Shown here: positions 31,478-42,748 of the stretch, in pieces | Position numbering within the stretch: position 1 is the first letter of the stretch | Layout of the letters: every line of letters starts with the position of its first letter | From: Nemertoderma westbladi | Taxonomy: Eukaryota; Xenacoelomorpha; Nemertodermatida; Nemertodermatidae | NCBI GenBank assembly: GCA_032718475.1 | Contig: JAUCBJ010005472.1 | Coordinates: forward strand, 1 to 64,000 | Direction: 5' to 3' | DNA length: 64,000 nucleotides | Made by a program: the position numbers and the translations under genes | The notes under the pieces: model-generated | The model's database searches: none | What the model was told of the DNA's origin: nothing | Seen by the model: only the letters and a program-made list of their open reading frames with translations

Positions 31478-32930
31478 ATATACTTCAGGTTCTTACTGGA
31501 GAGTTAGGGTTACTTTCACAATTGCGACTCGCTACTGTAAACACACCTTAGTAGTAACATTCACCTACAAACGCACAAATTCCACGTAACAGTCACAAAT
31601 GGTACACATTCTATCACACATTCGGGTCATTTGTCCGTTAGTCAAGTGCCTTCCAGAATGTCACCTTGTTATTATGTATCCTTGGATACTAGCGGTGTGC
31701 TATTTATTCCGTATGCTATTCAATACGCAAGCCCTTTATTGTTCTTTTAACTCACTTCTAATTCTAGCGTGGTTGTTGCCATGGTGACATTATGGAAAGC
31801 TAGCGGTAGAATTAGGGTAATTCTCATGCATACAGATCTGGGATGCTATTTAATAGTAATTCTTTAATTGTCAATATCCTCTCTATATATGATTTTATGA
31901 ATTTTATCGGCTATTGACTATACATTGGAGATTCTCACACACAAATACACTTAATATAGTGAATCTCCGCTCCCATGATCTATTAATTAATGGAATTTTG
32001 GGAATGTTATAAATTGTATAAAATTGCAATTTATTAAATTCATTAAAGTATGAATTTAAATTTATTCCCTGAAATTTTATTATTTGATAGTTAAATTGAC
32101 ACAATTTGATTCCAGAGCAGGTCTGGGGACATAGGATCCTTAATTCTATGAAAATTGTCTTTTAAGAGTATCGGTAAGTGCTACGATATCTTAATCGACT
32201 AGAATTGTTAAAGGATCTGAATTTTACAGATTTTGATTTATAGATTTGTAAATATTAAATAATTAATATTTGAGATGGGCACCAATTTATTCCAGAACTT
32301 GTCTGGGGACGTTAACCACTGATTCTAGAATTTTGTCTTTCAAGTATATCGGTGGGTGCCGCGATATCTTAATCGACTAGAATTGCAGATGGTCAAAGGG
32401 TTTAACAGATTTATTTTGCGTTTTACGCTACTGTTAAAGGGACATCACGCTACTATATGTATTATTTAATATACGGTATGAGAGCAATATCGCACGAAGC
32501 AATGTCAGTGTGAAGAGGCAAGTCGTTTCCAAGGTCTACCCAGAGCTTGGTTTAGCCGAGACACGAGGATCTGAACTTTGCATTCCTAATACTCTGCTTA
32601 CCAATAATACTTAAATATAGTAGGAGCTTTATTGTACTTTAATAAGTACGGATATTTCATCTTACTGTAGTTACGTATTTATAATATGATACGGACAGTA
32701 AGGAAAGAGAAAAAGAATTATTTCTCGCCGTCGCACTAAATATAATATATAAGTAATTAAGTAATAAACACTAATATATTGCACTAATCTACTAAATAAT
32801 CACTAAATAACATTCTACTAAATTAAATTAAAGAAAACGATTATAATAAAATTACATAATAATACATACATAATATAAAATAATAAAATAAATATAAAAT
32901 AATGTAGTCACACACCCACTCCGTATGTTG
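31478..32930. other. Noncoding region with a direct repeat
   Basis: Two ~125-bp diverged direct copies lie at about 32112-32225 and 32290-32395, sharing AG-TTGTCTGGGGAC-like, TATCGGT-GTGC and CGATATCTTAATCGACTAGA words. Their distance (about 175 bp) suggests an old tandem duplication. The last 200 bp before 32930 are extremely AT-rich. No gene found. Confidence 0.6.
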
Positions 32931-35270
32931 TTACGTTATGGAGTCCCTAGATATTTGTTGGATTAGGGAGGTGGTCGTGGGAAGAGTATCTTGCCTTCCA
33001 TAGTTTCCGGACAGTTTTCGGTCTCTTTCCAGTAAACATAAACGACCAGCTGGGCGATTGAGTGGTTGTGTTACTTTCTCCGCTCCCTTGGCCTGTCTAA
33101 TCTTCGCCGGGTTAAGATGGGGAGGCCATTCATCTTCTTTATTTAGGAAGTCGGGTCCACCTAACCGGTCTGGAGTATCTGTCAGTTCTTGAGGAGTTGC
33201 TCCTCTGGAGGCGATGTCGGCTAGATTAATCGTCTCGGGGCAATGTCTCCATTGATCTACATTGGAGTTGATGTCGTCATTATCTGAGGAGTATGGTGTT
33301 CCCTCAGTTGGGTCGTCAACTTCACTGCTCTCCAATTCCCGTTCACTTAATTGATATACCTGTTCTTTTGGTAATCTTTCTATAAGAGTTCTACGAGAAG
33401 GGCCAGTAAAGTACCAACCTACTCTAGTTTTTCCCGCATAGACTTGTAGTGGTTGCGGTTGAGCAGGCCGTTTCTCCAATGTCTCGAGCGCTTCATGCGC
33501 ATTTTGACCGATGAGTATTTGGACTCCAGGGTAATCGGTGTTGAATCTAGGTATTTCAAACTGCTGGGTGAAATCATCCTCATCCCAGTTATAAGGTTCC
33601 ACTTGGGTGGTAGCGAAGTTCTTTATTGCCACCATTTTCACTGACCTTATGCTGTGTTCTCCTAGTTCATCCTGGGGGGTGGACAACGCGCCTACATAAT
33701 AATCCGCTATTACGGTAGATTTCCAAACTTGCATAATTCCTGACATGTTTAGCTTAGTTCGGAACTTGGGTTGTCCAGCAAAGATGTCTTCGGCTAGTTC
33801 TTTGTCGATGAATGTTCCTGTGCTACCGGAGTCAAGGAGGGCGTTCACTACATAACTCCTTTTAGGTCCATGGACCCTTACCTGTACTACAGGAAATTCT
33901 CGGATTCCTACATTGGAAGGTGGCGCTTTCCAAGATGGTTGTCGATCAGAAGTAGTTAGAGTGAGGTCGCTGTCTGTATCTTTTTCATACGTGAGTGCTC
34001 GATACACTGCGGTATTTATCATGTAACAGGATTCGTTTTCGTCGGAGAACTCGTCCGTATAGAATCCTTCCATCTCAGATTGATCAGTGTCGTTCACATC
34101 ACTGAATTGGACATGTAGTTCGGAATCACTTACCTGACTCGGACTATTTCGCTCGAATTCAGTGTGCAACAAGATATGATGTTTCGCACCGCACTTTGCA
34201 CACCTTGTGTCGGAGTAACAGGTTCGCCGTTGGTGTCCTCGTCTGAGACAATTATAACACAACCGCTTATCCCACATGACTTCACGTCTGTCCTTTAGTG
34301 ATTTCCTCAGGAATTCATCACACGCACTTAAACGGTGGGGCCCATCGCACAGCACACATTTGGGCTTGATGTTACTTACTTTAACATGTGCTGTGTGGTG
34401 CACGTTCGTTCTTTCCTCGGGCTTTCTCACCTGAATTCTCTTGGGAGACGTAGGAGGAGTTTTTCTTACCTGTTCTTTCCTGTCATTGGTTCGAGACTTG
34501 AATTTACTTACCTGGTCTTTAGGCGTTTTATTGACATAATAAGATCTTTCAGTGTCTTTCCCGCTATCCTCTCCTTGAGAAGTCTGGCTTTCGCCGTCGT
34601 CTGTATAACACACTGGTGTTACCCTTCTCCTAGAAACGGGTTTCTCACTTACCTTGTTTTCCAGTGTCTTCTCTCTGGACTGCCTTAGGAGCTGTAATTT
34701 CACTTCTCTATCTAAGAATGACATGAGATCAGTCATGGTAGGGTCTCGTCGTTGTTGTTCCATCATATATAACACTTTCTTGTCCCAGCGTGTACCTACT
34801 CCACCCTTGGGCAAAGTAGATGCTAAGGCTCCTACAACCATAGAATTCTGGTATTCATGAGACTTACCTAGCCAATCTAATTGTCTACAGATCTCCTGAA
34901 TCTCATCGGAAAACTCTATAATCCCGCTGCTAAGAAACTTTCGGGGCGCCATTAATTTTGCATACAAATACCTAGCTATGTTATTCCTATTACCATACCT
35001 GATGTTTAGTGTATCCCAAACTTGTCTTAATCCGTCTGGATGTCCAATAAACTTTAACGCCATTAACTTGGGAGGTCCTTCCAAGCACTCGATGAGGAAT
35101 CTAAGTTTCTCTCCATTAGATAGTACAGAGTTCTGTATGTTATCTTTGTAATATTCATTAAAAGGTAACCATTTCATCTCATCTCCATTGAACTTGACGA
35201 TCTCTCCCACCTTTACCGCTTGCCGGGCTTCGGTTCTAGCCATTTGACGCGTAAAACTTTCTTGGGCCAT
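32931..35270 (-). CDS. BEL/Pao retroelement Gag-protease with RT and RNase H deleted
   Basis: The 779-residue frame starts (about 20-150) with a DUF1759-type Gag region (FNGDEMKWLPFNEYYKD, RYGNRNNIARYLY). Zinc knuckles follow (C-x2-C...LCYNCLRRGHQRRTC...C-x2-C...HHILLH, about 310-375). An A17-type aspartic protease has LLDSGSTGTFID near 480. At about residue 675 it jumps directly to WRHCPETINLADIASRGATP, which in BEL/Pao polyproteins lies after RNase H. RT and RNase H are therefore missing by an in-frame deletion, and the integrase is truncated at the stop. The frame extends upstream of the ATG to the piggyBac-like insertion at 35368. The copy cannot be autonomous. Confidence 0.87.
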   Translation of the reverse strand: MAQESFTRQMARTEARQAVKVGEIVKFNGDEMKWLPFNEYYKDNIQNSVLSNGEKLRFLIECLEGPPKLMALKFIGHPDGLRQVWDTLNIRYGNRNNIARYLYAKLMAPRKFLSSGIIEFSDEIQEICRQLDWLGKSHEYQNSMVVGALASTLPKGGVGTRWDKKVLYMMEQQRRDPTMTDLMSFLDREVKLQLLRQSREKTLENKVSEKPVSRRRVTPVCYTDDGESQTSQGEDSGKDTERSYYVNKTPKDQVSKFKSRTNDRKEQVRKTPPTSPKRIQVRKPEERTNVHHTAHVKVSNIKPKCVLCDGPHRLSACDEFLRKSLKDRREVMWDKRLCYNCLRRGHQRRTCYSDTRCAKCGAKHHILLHTEFERNSPSQVSDSELHVQFSDVNDTDQSEMEGFYTDEFSDENESCYMINTAVYRALTYEKDTDSDLTLTTSDRQPSWKAPPSNVGIREFPVVQVRVHGPKRSYVVNALLDSGSTGTFIDKELAEDIFAGQPKFRTKLNMSGIMQVWKSTVIADYYVGALSTPQDELGEHSIRSVKMVAIKNFATTQVEPYNWDEDDFTQQFEIPRFNTDYPGVQILIGQNAHEALETLEKRPAQPQPLQVYAGKTRVGWYFTGPSRRTLIERLPKEQVYQLSERELESSEVDDPTEGTPYSSDNDDINSNVDQWRHCPETINLADIASRGATPQELTDTPDRLGGPDFLNKEDEWPPHLNPAKIRQAKGAEKVTQPLNRPAGRLCLLERDRKLSGNYGRQDTLPTTTSLIQQISRDSIT

Positions 35271-35368
35271 CGTGTTATTTAATATCGAGTTATCGGTATA
35301 TAAATTTCTCGGATTATGATCCGGTCTATAGGGAATATCATTATCAACAGGTCTATAATTACCCTTAA

Positions 35369-36931
35369 CCCTATTAAACCCGGGGGGGGGTCAATATGAC
35401 CCCTCCCGTGGTTTTTTTATTATAATTCTGAAACAAACGCAGTTGGGTATCTGAAATTTTATGACTTTTCCTAAAAATCTATTGTCTTCCTAGTAGTGAA
35501 AACCGTTTTTAAAAATATTGGGTAGTTTTCGAGTTATAGCACCATTTTTTAACCCTACTTTTGGCACTTTTTTTGAGACGTTTTTTGAAAATTACATTTC
35601 ATTAAATATGAATTGTAACATCTCTATTATTGATTTACATCGGTTTTTTGGTGTTAGAAATAAATTGGATGGAATTCATATAAATTGATTTAGAAATTTC
35701 AAACTTGTTTTTTTCGGCGGGTGCCAATTTTTGGTGCCAGCACCAAATTTTGAAATATGTCAATTTTGTAAATTGATTGTGTGAAACTTGTTTTTTACGC
35801 AATTGGGGTTTTTTGGGGTTCTGGTTTCGATGAAATATATACGAGTTGCACCAAGCGTATCAAACTTGTATTTTTCGGTGGTGGGTGCAAATTTTGGTGC
35901 TAGCACAAAATTTTGAAAATCCATTCAATTGATAAAATTGTTTGTGACAATTTATTTCTTGCGTTTTAGAAGTTTATGGCTATTCTGAATTGAATGGAAT
36001 ATATATTTTTCGATCTAGGCATCTCAAACTTGTATTTTTCGGAAGTGGGTGCAAAATGTGGTGCTAGCACCAAATTTTGAAAACCATCAAATATATAAAT
36101 TGATTGTGTCACCTTGTTTCTTGCGTTATACGGGTTTGTGAGGGTTCTGAATTCAATGGAATCAGTAAAAATTTCATGAGAGTTTTCAAACTTGTATTTT
36201 TCGCCGGTGGGTGAAAATTGTTGTGCCAGCACCAAATTTTGGAAAATAAGCAAATTGATTAGTAGATAGTATCATCTTGTTTATTGCGTTATACGGGTTT
36301 ATGAGGGTCCTGAATCCGATGGAATCAATAAAAACAGCACTGGACATCGCAAACTTGTACTTTTTGGTGATGGGTACGAAATTTGGTCCTAGCACCAAAA
36401 TTTGCCAAATTACGTCGAAAAATACAAGTAGCAATGATGGGGCATTTTAGAAATGTATTCCATTAGAATCAGCGCCCTAGAAAACCTGAAAATGTGAATT
36501 TATAGCATCGTATAAGTGAATTAAAAATTTTGTGTTCTAACTGAAAAGTGCTGGTTACTTGTTTTTTTCATTTTTTTCCGACGCAGAGAGGACTAAACAC
36601 CCATTTATAGTAATCAAATCATTTTTAAATATTTTCCAATGTATTTTGCGCCCCAGAAAACCTGTATTAAAAAACAATTAGACGAAAAATGTAAGTTTCA
36701 AATTTTCTGAAAATTGTGCACTACTTGTAATTTTGGTGCTGCAATATAACCACCCCAGTACATTTTTTCGAAATTTTTTTTTTTCGGTCGGATCCTGACT
36801 AGTGATACCTACGTACAAACAAAAAATCAGACGTTTTCGTAAAAATTTGTAGATTTTAGAGGGGGGGGGGTCAATATGACCCCCCCCCCCCCGGTATTTG
36901 TACAACATTTTATAGCCCGGTACTAATAGGG
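35369..36931 (-). mobile_element. piggyBac-like TTAA element, copy C (complete), inside gag
   Basis: A 1563-bp element flanked by TTAA at 35365-35368 and 36932-36935, with the same termini and ~163-bp module structure as copies B and D. It is inserted in the gag frame of the BEL/Pao element. Element plus one TTAA is 1567 bp, and the gag frames on the two sides are in register once that length is discounted. The insertion is therefore later than the last functional gag. Confidence 0.92.
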
Positions 36932-36935
36932 TTAA

Positions 36936-37329
36936 TAGGGTTCACTATAGGAGTTTCTACTTCGCTAGCAGTATAGATGCGTGTAGGCTCCACACCTTGC
37001 GCATGAGATACTTCAGACCTAACAGGTTGACACATTGTTACAGGGGGTGGTGGTATACCCTTTTGTGTATTTACTAATTTATCGCGTTCTAGCGCGATAC
37101 TTTGCTGCACTTCTTGCAACTCTACGCTACTTTCCCTTACTGTGCCCTTGAATTGCTGAACGGTCTCCTGCATCTGTCCGAGCAGGAGATCCATCCCCCG
37201 TCGTCTCTCATCCACCCATTCGACCGCCGAAGCGGGATTCGCCAACGTTGTAGCGGGCGGACGAGGGACAACGGGCGACAGACAAATCATGAATATTTCG
37301 CTCGGAGTCCAGGACTTGAACTGTCTCAT
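36936..37329 (-). pseudogene. BEL/Pao Gag piece: Pro-rich and helical segment
   Basis: The minus-strand frame has LSPVVPRPPATTLANPASAV and then a charged helical stretch (MDLLLGQMQETVQQF...). It overlaps the end of the coiled-coil frame at 37208, one frame apart, implying a frameshift near 37270-37290. The ORF end as called (NPISTGL) is an artefact of reading into the piggyBac-like terminus. Confidence 0.7.
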
Positions 37330-38320
37330 GGGCTATTCTACTGGGCACAGGTAGCTTAGTGCTGTGCAGAGGGAATTTAGAGGTAGGTTCAGGGAGCACA
37401 GGTGTCTCTATCACCGAAGGGGTGGTTTCAAGAACAGACCTAATTATTTCAGGCTCATCTACTATAGTAGGGAGTCTTTCTATTGTAATTATTTGGTCTG
37501 TGGGTTCTATACTACCTAAGTTGGTGTTATTTAGTTGCCTTCTAACAGCTGGAGGCAAATCAGGCAATTTCTGACGGTGGGATGTTCTTTTACGTCTGCT
37601 TAGACGAGATCTATTTCCTTTGCCTTCAGTATCGGTGGTATCGCCTCCCTCAGATGATGTATATCCCTGTCTTTTGGGAGTAGATCGATTCATCATCTGC
37701 ATATTACTAGCTGTTAACTGTTTATTTATGCAGTCTTGATTCTCCTGAATATTTTCCAGTTCTAATTGGGCGATCTCTTCAGCCGCTACCCGTTCTGCTT
37801 CTGCCGCTGCCATTGCCGCTTTTCTTTCCATTTCGGCTGCTTTTCTTTTCGCTTCTGCCTCTGCCGCTGCTGCTTTTCTTTCCATTTCGGCTGCTTTCCT
37901 TTCCGCTTCGGCAGTTGCTACTGCTGCTTTCTTTCTGTCTTCTATACGTTTTTTCTTTACTTGTTCTTCTTGGACTTGTGTGATGCGGAGTTGTTCATCA
38001 AATTTAGCCTGGTTCGCAGCCCTCATTTCCACATCGATGGCATCCAACACACGCTGAGTTCCTTCACTATTAGGGCTAAGTCCATCTAACCTTCTCCTCA
38101 ACTCTTCATCACCTAAAAAACGTTGATAGTCTGACAGATAGATGTCAATGGCATCCCTCTTATGCGGCTTCTCTGCCGTCGCTTCACTTTCCACTTGGGA
38201 AAAAGTAGCGTCTGTTGATTCTCCATGGGTTGAGCGCTCCTCCAGCTGAGCTTTCCACTGAGCCGTTCCTTGAACCTGGAGACTCACCCGCTGAAACCAA
38301 GTCTTTACGGCAACTTGCAA
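37208..38320 (-). CDS. BEL/Pao Gag piece: Ala/Glu/Lys coiled coil
   Basis: A 370-residue frame, open further upstream to about 38440. It contains a long repetitive coiled coil (KAAEMERKAAAAEAEAKRKA-type heptads, about 150-215), basic clusters and a Pro-rich stretch. The start reported is not an ATG; the frame is continuous with the upstream 38394-39137 frame apart from one +1 shift. No enzyme motif. Interpreted as a Gag structural region. Confidence 0.65.
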   Translation of the reverse strand: MQVAVKTWFQRVSLQVQGTAQWKAQLEERSTHGESTDATFSQVESEATAEKPHKRDAIDIYLSDYQRFLGDEELRRRLDGLSPNSEGTQRVLDAIDVEMRAANQAKFDEQLRITQVQEEQVKKKRIEDRKKAAVATAEAERKAAEMERKAAAAEAEAKRKAAEMERKAAMAAAEAERVAAEEIAQLELENIQENQDCINKQLTASNMQMMNRSTPKRQGYTSSEGGDTTDTEGKGNRSRLSRRKRTSHRQKLPDLPPAVRRQLNNTNLGSIEPTDQIITIERLPTIVDEPEIIRSVLETTPSVIETPVLPEPTSKFPLHSTKLPVPSRIAHETVQVLDSERNIHDLSVARCPSSARYNVGESRFGGRMGG

Positions 38321-38393
38321 CGACGTGTCTTGTCTTCTTTTAGAAGCCTCTTCAAAGGCCGATAAGATTAGCCTGATTCGCAGAATTCTTTCT

Positions 38394-39137
38394 CTAACTT
38401 GATAAAGCAGTTGTCCCTGCTCTTGAGGTCCTTGTGGTTGTTTTAAACAGTTGTTCTTTTAGTCGCTCCATAGAGCTGAAGAATCCCTGTGCGTATCCGG
38501 CTGCGGACCTCTTCCACACAGCTGGATCGATGGTTTCCTTGGTTACTCCCATCCGGTGTATGTCTTCCCAGGCAGCTTCTGATAAATCAAACGGGAGTCC
38601 GGGTCCGGGGAAGTTCCATTGCGACTCGACAATAGACTTCAGTTCTTCCCTTGTGTATCCCGCATAACTATCTTTAGTTGATCGCTGACTTCTCGCCCAA
38701 TCGATCTGGTGTTCTTCCACCGCGATCAATATCCTAGTGAGTACGGCTGCAGGCAGGATGAGAAGGGGATCCGAATAAACCGCATCCGTCATCTTTGCTC
38801 CGCGCTCGGGTGTCAGCTCTACAGTATCCTCACTACTGGAGCTGTCGGGCCGCTGAGAAATAAGTTCTTGGCTCGCGGGTTGTTGCTGTTCCGCTGCTTC
38901 TTGGTCCCGCTTGACCTGAGCTCGAGTGCCTATGATAGACCTACGATGTTGGACCAGCCTAGGTTCTGTTATTACTACTGGAGGGATGACCTTCTTCACA
39001 GTGGGAGGGGACTTGGACTTTGGTCTCAGACGCTCTATACTCTTAGCTGAGTCCCAGATCTTTTTAAGACCCTGTCTAACACTCATTCTAGCACTTTCTA
39101 AGAGGCTATCTGACAATGTTTGTTTTGTGTCAGACAT
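38394..39137 (-). CDS. BEL/Pao N-terminal Gag piece
   Basis: A 247-residue frame from an ATG at 39135-39137 with a basic N-terminal third and a helical region (DPLLILPAAVLTRILIAVEE, then AAWEDIHRMGV). I recognise no named domain, but position and frame flow place it as the start of the retroelement Gag. Coding-like sequence leaves this frame at the run TTTAAAACAA (38441-38450) by a +1 shift into the coiled-coil frame. Confidence 0.6.
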   Translation of the reverse strand: MSDTKQTLSDSLLESARMSVRQGLKKIWDSAKSIERLRPKSKSPPTVKKVIPPVVITEPRLVQHRRSIIGTRAQVKRDQEAAEQQQPASQELISQRPDSSSSEDTVELTPERGAKMTDAVYSDPLLILPAAVLTRILIAVEEHQIDWARSQRSTKDSYAGYTREELKSIVESQWNFPGPGLPFDLSEAAWEDIHRMGVTKETIDPAVWKRSAAGYAQGFFSSMERLKEQLFKTTTRTSRAGTTALSS

Positions 39138-41038
39138 GTTTGATTGTACAGTTGAATGCCTACTGCTATATTACAATCTAAGCAAGTCTAGTAATTCAGC
39201 ATTAACTGCTAGCCTAGTAATTAATTACCGATACTGCTACTCAGTGTAGCGATATATATATTTAATATTAGAATACCGGTATGCTTATAGTATATATAAG
39301 TATTATTAGTAACTAGAATTAATTACAGAATACCGGTATGATTTCAGCCTAAATTTATATATATATAATAGGCCTATCGTGAATACCGGTATACAGCTTA
39401 CACTTATAATGTATATATATAAGTATAATTACAGACTAGAATTAATTACAGAATACCAGTATGATTTCAGCCTAAAATTTATAGAAATAAATATAATAAG
39501 CCTATTGTAAATACCAGTATGTCGATTATTTTAGAATAATTGAATTTCTAAATTTTAAGGGTTACTTGGTTACTTTAACTTACTTTATTACCGTTATTTA
39601 AGCAGTAGTCCAACTGATATTGAGACCTAATTGTTGTATGGCAGGACTACTATTTATAAATCGTTTGAGTTGATTTATAATATATATATACCCGTTTAAT
39701 GGGTTTTGTCAATGTTTGAAATAAATGTTATTATTTCTGGGGGAGTCACTACACATAAGCTGTGCGCTCTCAGTGGAGTGCTACTTGTTAGACACTAAAA
39801 CAAATAATTCTAATTTACCTAAGTTACTTAATACTACAAATTACGTACAATTCGGGTTGAGATTACAATCTCTAAATAAACACAAAAATTTAATTACAAA
39901 TACACAAATACAAATTTTTAGGGTAATTTTACAAGAAGTCTACTAACCAGCCTAACAAAGGGTTAGAATATCTGGTTATTACAACGGACAGGTTACTACG
40001 GTATTTGAAAATAATAAGTAGTAGTAAATATACTGCGTTGTCCAGATAGGAAAATACCACCGCCTGACGACCTATAACCGTATCGCTATAGGTACTACGT
40101 TATGTATCACGGAGTGTTCCTACCTAGAGATTAATTACCGCGGTCTACCAGAACCAACGTGCCTATTAACCACTTTACAACACAAATATACTGTCTACAC
40201 ACTAATCACCTTCGGAAAGTACTGTACACTAAACCCTAAATTAGGTACAAGTACTTGTACAACAAATAATTAGTAGTTAAAAATACTTGAACAGCTAAAA
40301 GAACCGCGGTATCTGCCGGAGTGACCAAAGCACAAAATCTCCAGTCTTTACCTACGCCGAGCAGCCCTGATGTAGTACCGGGGTTAGTTTAACTATAACG
40401 GTATGTATAACAAACACAATTAATGTAGGAATAAACTTGGGGAATGAATGTTGCGAATAATCGCATAAACTCTGAATAATAAATATTACGCTACGCGTAC
40501 AAACTACTCAAACAAAATGCAGACCAAATACTAACAGACTACTATCAAGCCTAAACAAACTACAGTATATGCAGATTCCAACATGGTTAGTTAGTATGAG
40601 TTCTAACACGGTAGTACGACTTATTCTTTAGGTGGGGATTGACCTTACAGCTCTGGCTGCCCCTACTTCCTAACCGTACTTTATCGGACAGACTCTACAC
40701 ACACTGCAATCCGTTCAGACCCAACAACAGCCAGACAACAGTCCAGCCTACAATTGTCCGTATAGACTGAGCAAGCTTACACGCCTTCTGCTCAATACTG
40801 GCCTACAAATAAATAAAACTGACAGAAATAAGTAAAATCTCAATAAAAAACCAGGGCTGCAGTCCCTGATTAATTATTAAGGCCTACCGGTATATAATTA
40901 TCAAAATCGAATAATACTGCTGTACCTGTACTGTAAGTACCGGTTCGGGTGATCAGGCAGTCAGGCCTACAGGTTTCCGGTCGACCGGTACTTTCGACTT
41001 GATTGCTTACGCCGCAATCCAGAAGCAATATCTGTTAT
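39138..41038 (-). other. Retroelement leader-like noncoding region
   Basis: About 1.9 kb between the first Gag ATG and LTR copy 2. It contains two diverged copies of a ~125-bp unit at about 39265-39515 (GAATACCGGTATG, TAGAATTAATTACAGAATACC words). No clear primer-binding site adjacent to the LTR and no gene; a 73-residue ORF at 39725-39946 looks random. Confidence 0.55.
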
Positions 41039-42227
41039 TGTTTGCGCTTTTAAGAACTTTGACAGTTTAACCTGCCAAATTAGGATGTCTTTTAGATGAT
41101 ATATAGTCTTTAGCCTATGACGAGTATTTGATACACTACATTAGCCGAAGCCAGTCTATGCGCAATCATTCACCCGCTGGATATACCCGGGAGACTGAAT
41201 TCGGAAGCTTAATGATTGATGGTGTAAGCCTACTGTATTATTCGACTGATCGTAATATATAATCTCTGACAAATATTATTCACTTTCGGGAAATATTAAC
41301 AGTTCCTTTAGGACGTGGCGCTCTAAATATGTAAACAGAGTTATGACTTAAACTAGACACAACAAAAAGGCTATAGAGTTACGTATATGGCGCATTCTTT
41401 AGGAGATGCTTTGTTATCAGTTACAATCATACACAATGCTGCACAATGCTGCACACCAATCTGCCGACCTTCACTAATTTTAGTCACATACAAAGAGAAT
41501 AACAGACAATACATGTAGGGCCTATAAAATAGCATTAGATTCACTTCACACCACTTAACATAGGTCGCAATCGTTTATCTGTAACCGGTCTCTCTAACCT
41601 TTAGTATATCAAGAAGGTTGGGTGTCTGACTATTGATCAGTATTCCAAATATAATCTTCCATCAACAAATATAATGAATAACCGACAGCAAAAGCAGTAA
41701 TGTTAAGTAAGATATGCATGATATGTTTAGTAAGCATTGATAAGGTAACTCGTTAACTCGATTTGCATTGGTATGGTTAGATAACAGATATACGTTCTAT
41801 AATTAAGCCTACTAATGTAAAGCTAAAGAATGCTGATATACGGAGGTGCCAAAAGCCGATGTTCTTAGGCTCTGGGCAAAAACATAACACTGAATTCCTG
41901 AGTTTCTGTATCCACCTCCAACACAGAGACAAAAAACGCTCTGATTGGTCGACCGAACAACGAGAGAACAAAGAAACAAAGAAATGTCGACGTGGCAATA
42001 TCAGCTGTTAGCCGTCGTCATGGTAGCGACACTGTTTTCAAGAGTATCGAGCTTATTGCGTCCCGAAATTGCGGATTATGTCCTCTAAAGTACAAATACA
42101 GAAGAAATGGCTTTTATGTCCTCTAAAACACCAGTACAGTAAGGACACGGCCTTTTTATGCCCAGTAAACCAACTACAGAGTACTTTACGGGGAAAATAA
42201 CCGGCTAATTACGCAAAAGCTTTTACA
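41039..42227 (-). mobile_element. LTR copy 2, without the MITE
   Basis: 1189 bp, nearly identical to LTR copy 1 (only a handful of differences, such as CCTTTGAC/ACTTTGAC and TACCGTATT/TACTGTATT). The right flank is ATCAT plus the 40-bp minisatellite in the same phase as at copy 1; the left flank (GTTAT) is retroelement leader. The uninterrupted MITE target is at 41650-41653. The 73-residue ORF here is a duplicate of that in copy 1 and is not a gene. Confidence 0.85.
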
Positions 42228-42460
42228 ATCATTATGAACCATTAATTATCATACTATTACATACAGTATCATTATGAACCATTAATTATCATACTATTAC
42301 ATACAGTATCATTATGAACCATTAATTATCATACTATTACATACAGTATCATTATGAACTATTAATTATCCTACTATTACATAGTATCATTATGAACCAT
42401 TATTCATACTATTACATACAGTAACATTATGAACCAATAATTATCATACTATTACATAGT
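42228..42460. repeat. 40-bp minisatellite next to LTR copy 2
   Basis: About five to six units of the 40-bp repeat, the first ones identical to those right of LTR copy 1. It decays after 42400 and ends near TACATAGTTAGTTTATT. Confidence 0.9.
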
Positions 42461-42748
42461 TAGTTTATTATTGACCAATAAATCGGTCCAAGTGGGACGG
42501 AATACATATATATATCTGAATACACTCAAGCACTTATTATAATAACCAGTAAAATACGCGGCCGCGGTACTCTCAAATCCTAAATTAAAAGTTACTTAAG
42601 TATACATAAACCAGCATAGCAATGGCCATATTCAAATAATTTAATAAATCATGCTGATATTACCCAAACGTTACGTACAAATAACTTACTAATAAATATT
42701 AAATAAATATAAATACATAATAGAGTTAAACCAATTTAATTAATAATT
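42461..42748. other. AT-rich spacer
   Basis: No gene or repeat recognised between the minisatellite remnant and the LINE relic. Confidence 0.4.

Larger units (their letters stand above)
32931..39137 (-). mobile_element. BEL/Pao-type LTR retroelement, internal region, non-autonomous
   Basis: The minus-strand order is N-terminal Gag piece (38394-39137), coiled-coil Gag piece (37208-38320), Pro-rich Gag piece (36936-37329), piggyBac-like copy C, then Gag-protease (32931-35270). The LTR at 41039-42227 lies upstream in the right place to be its 5' LTR, about 1.9 kb before the first ATG. No matching 3' LTR with a polypurine tract directly follows the coding part. Confidence 0.75.

Noticed and set aside
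36910-36940. Shared C-terminal NPISTGL in two unrelated ORFs
   Set aside because: It is the translation of the TTAA-element terminus AACCCTATTAGTACCGGGCT.
27718-42227. A simple complete LTR retrotransposon with 27718-29723 as 3' LTR
   Set aside because: ATCAT and minisatellite occur on both sides of the left LTR and no polypurine tract adjoins it, so a solo LTR plus duplication or allelic join fits better.
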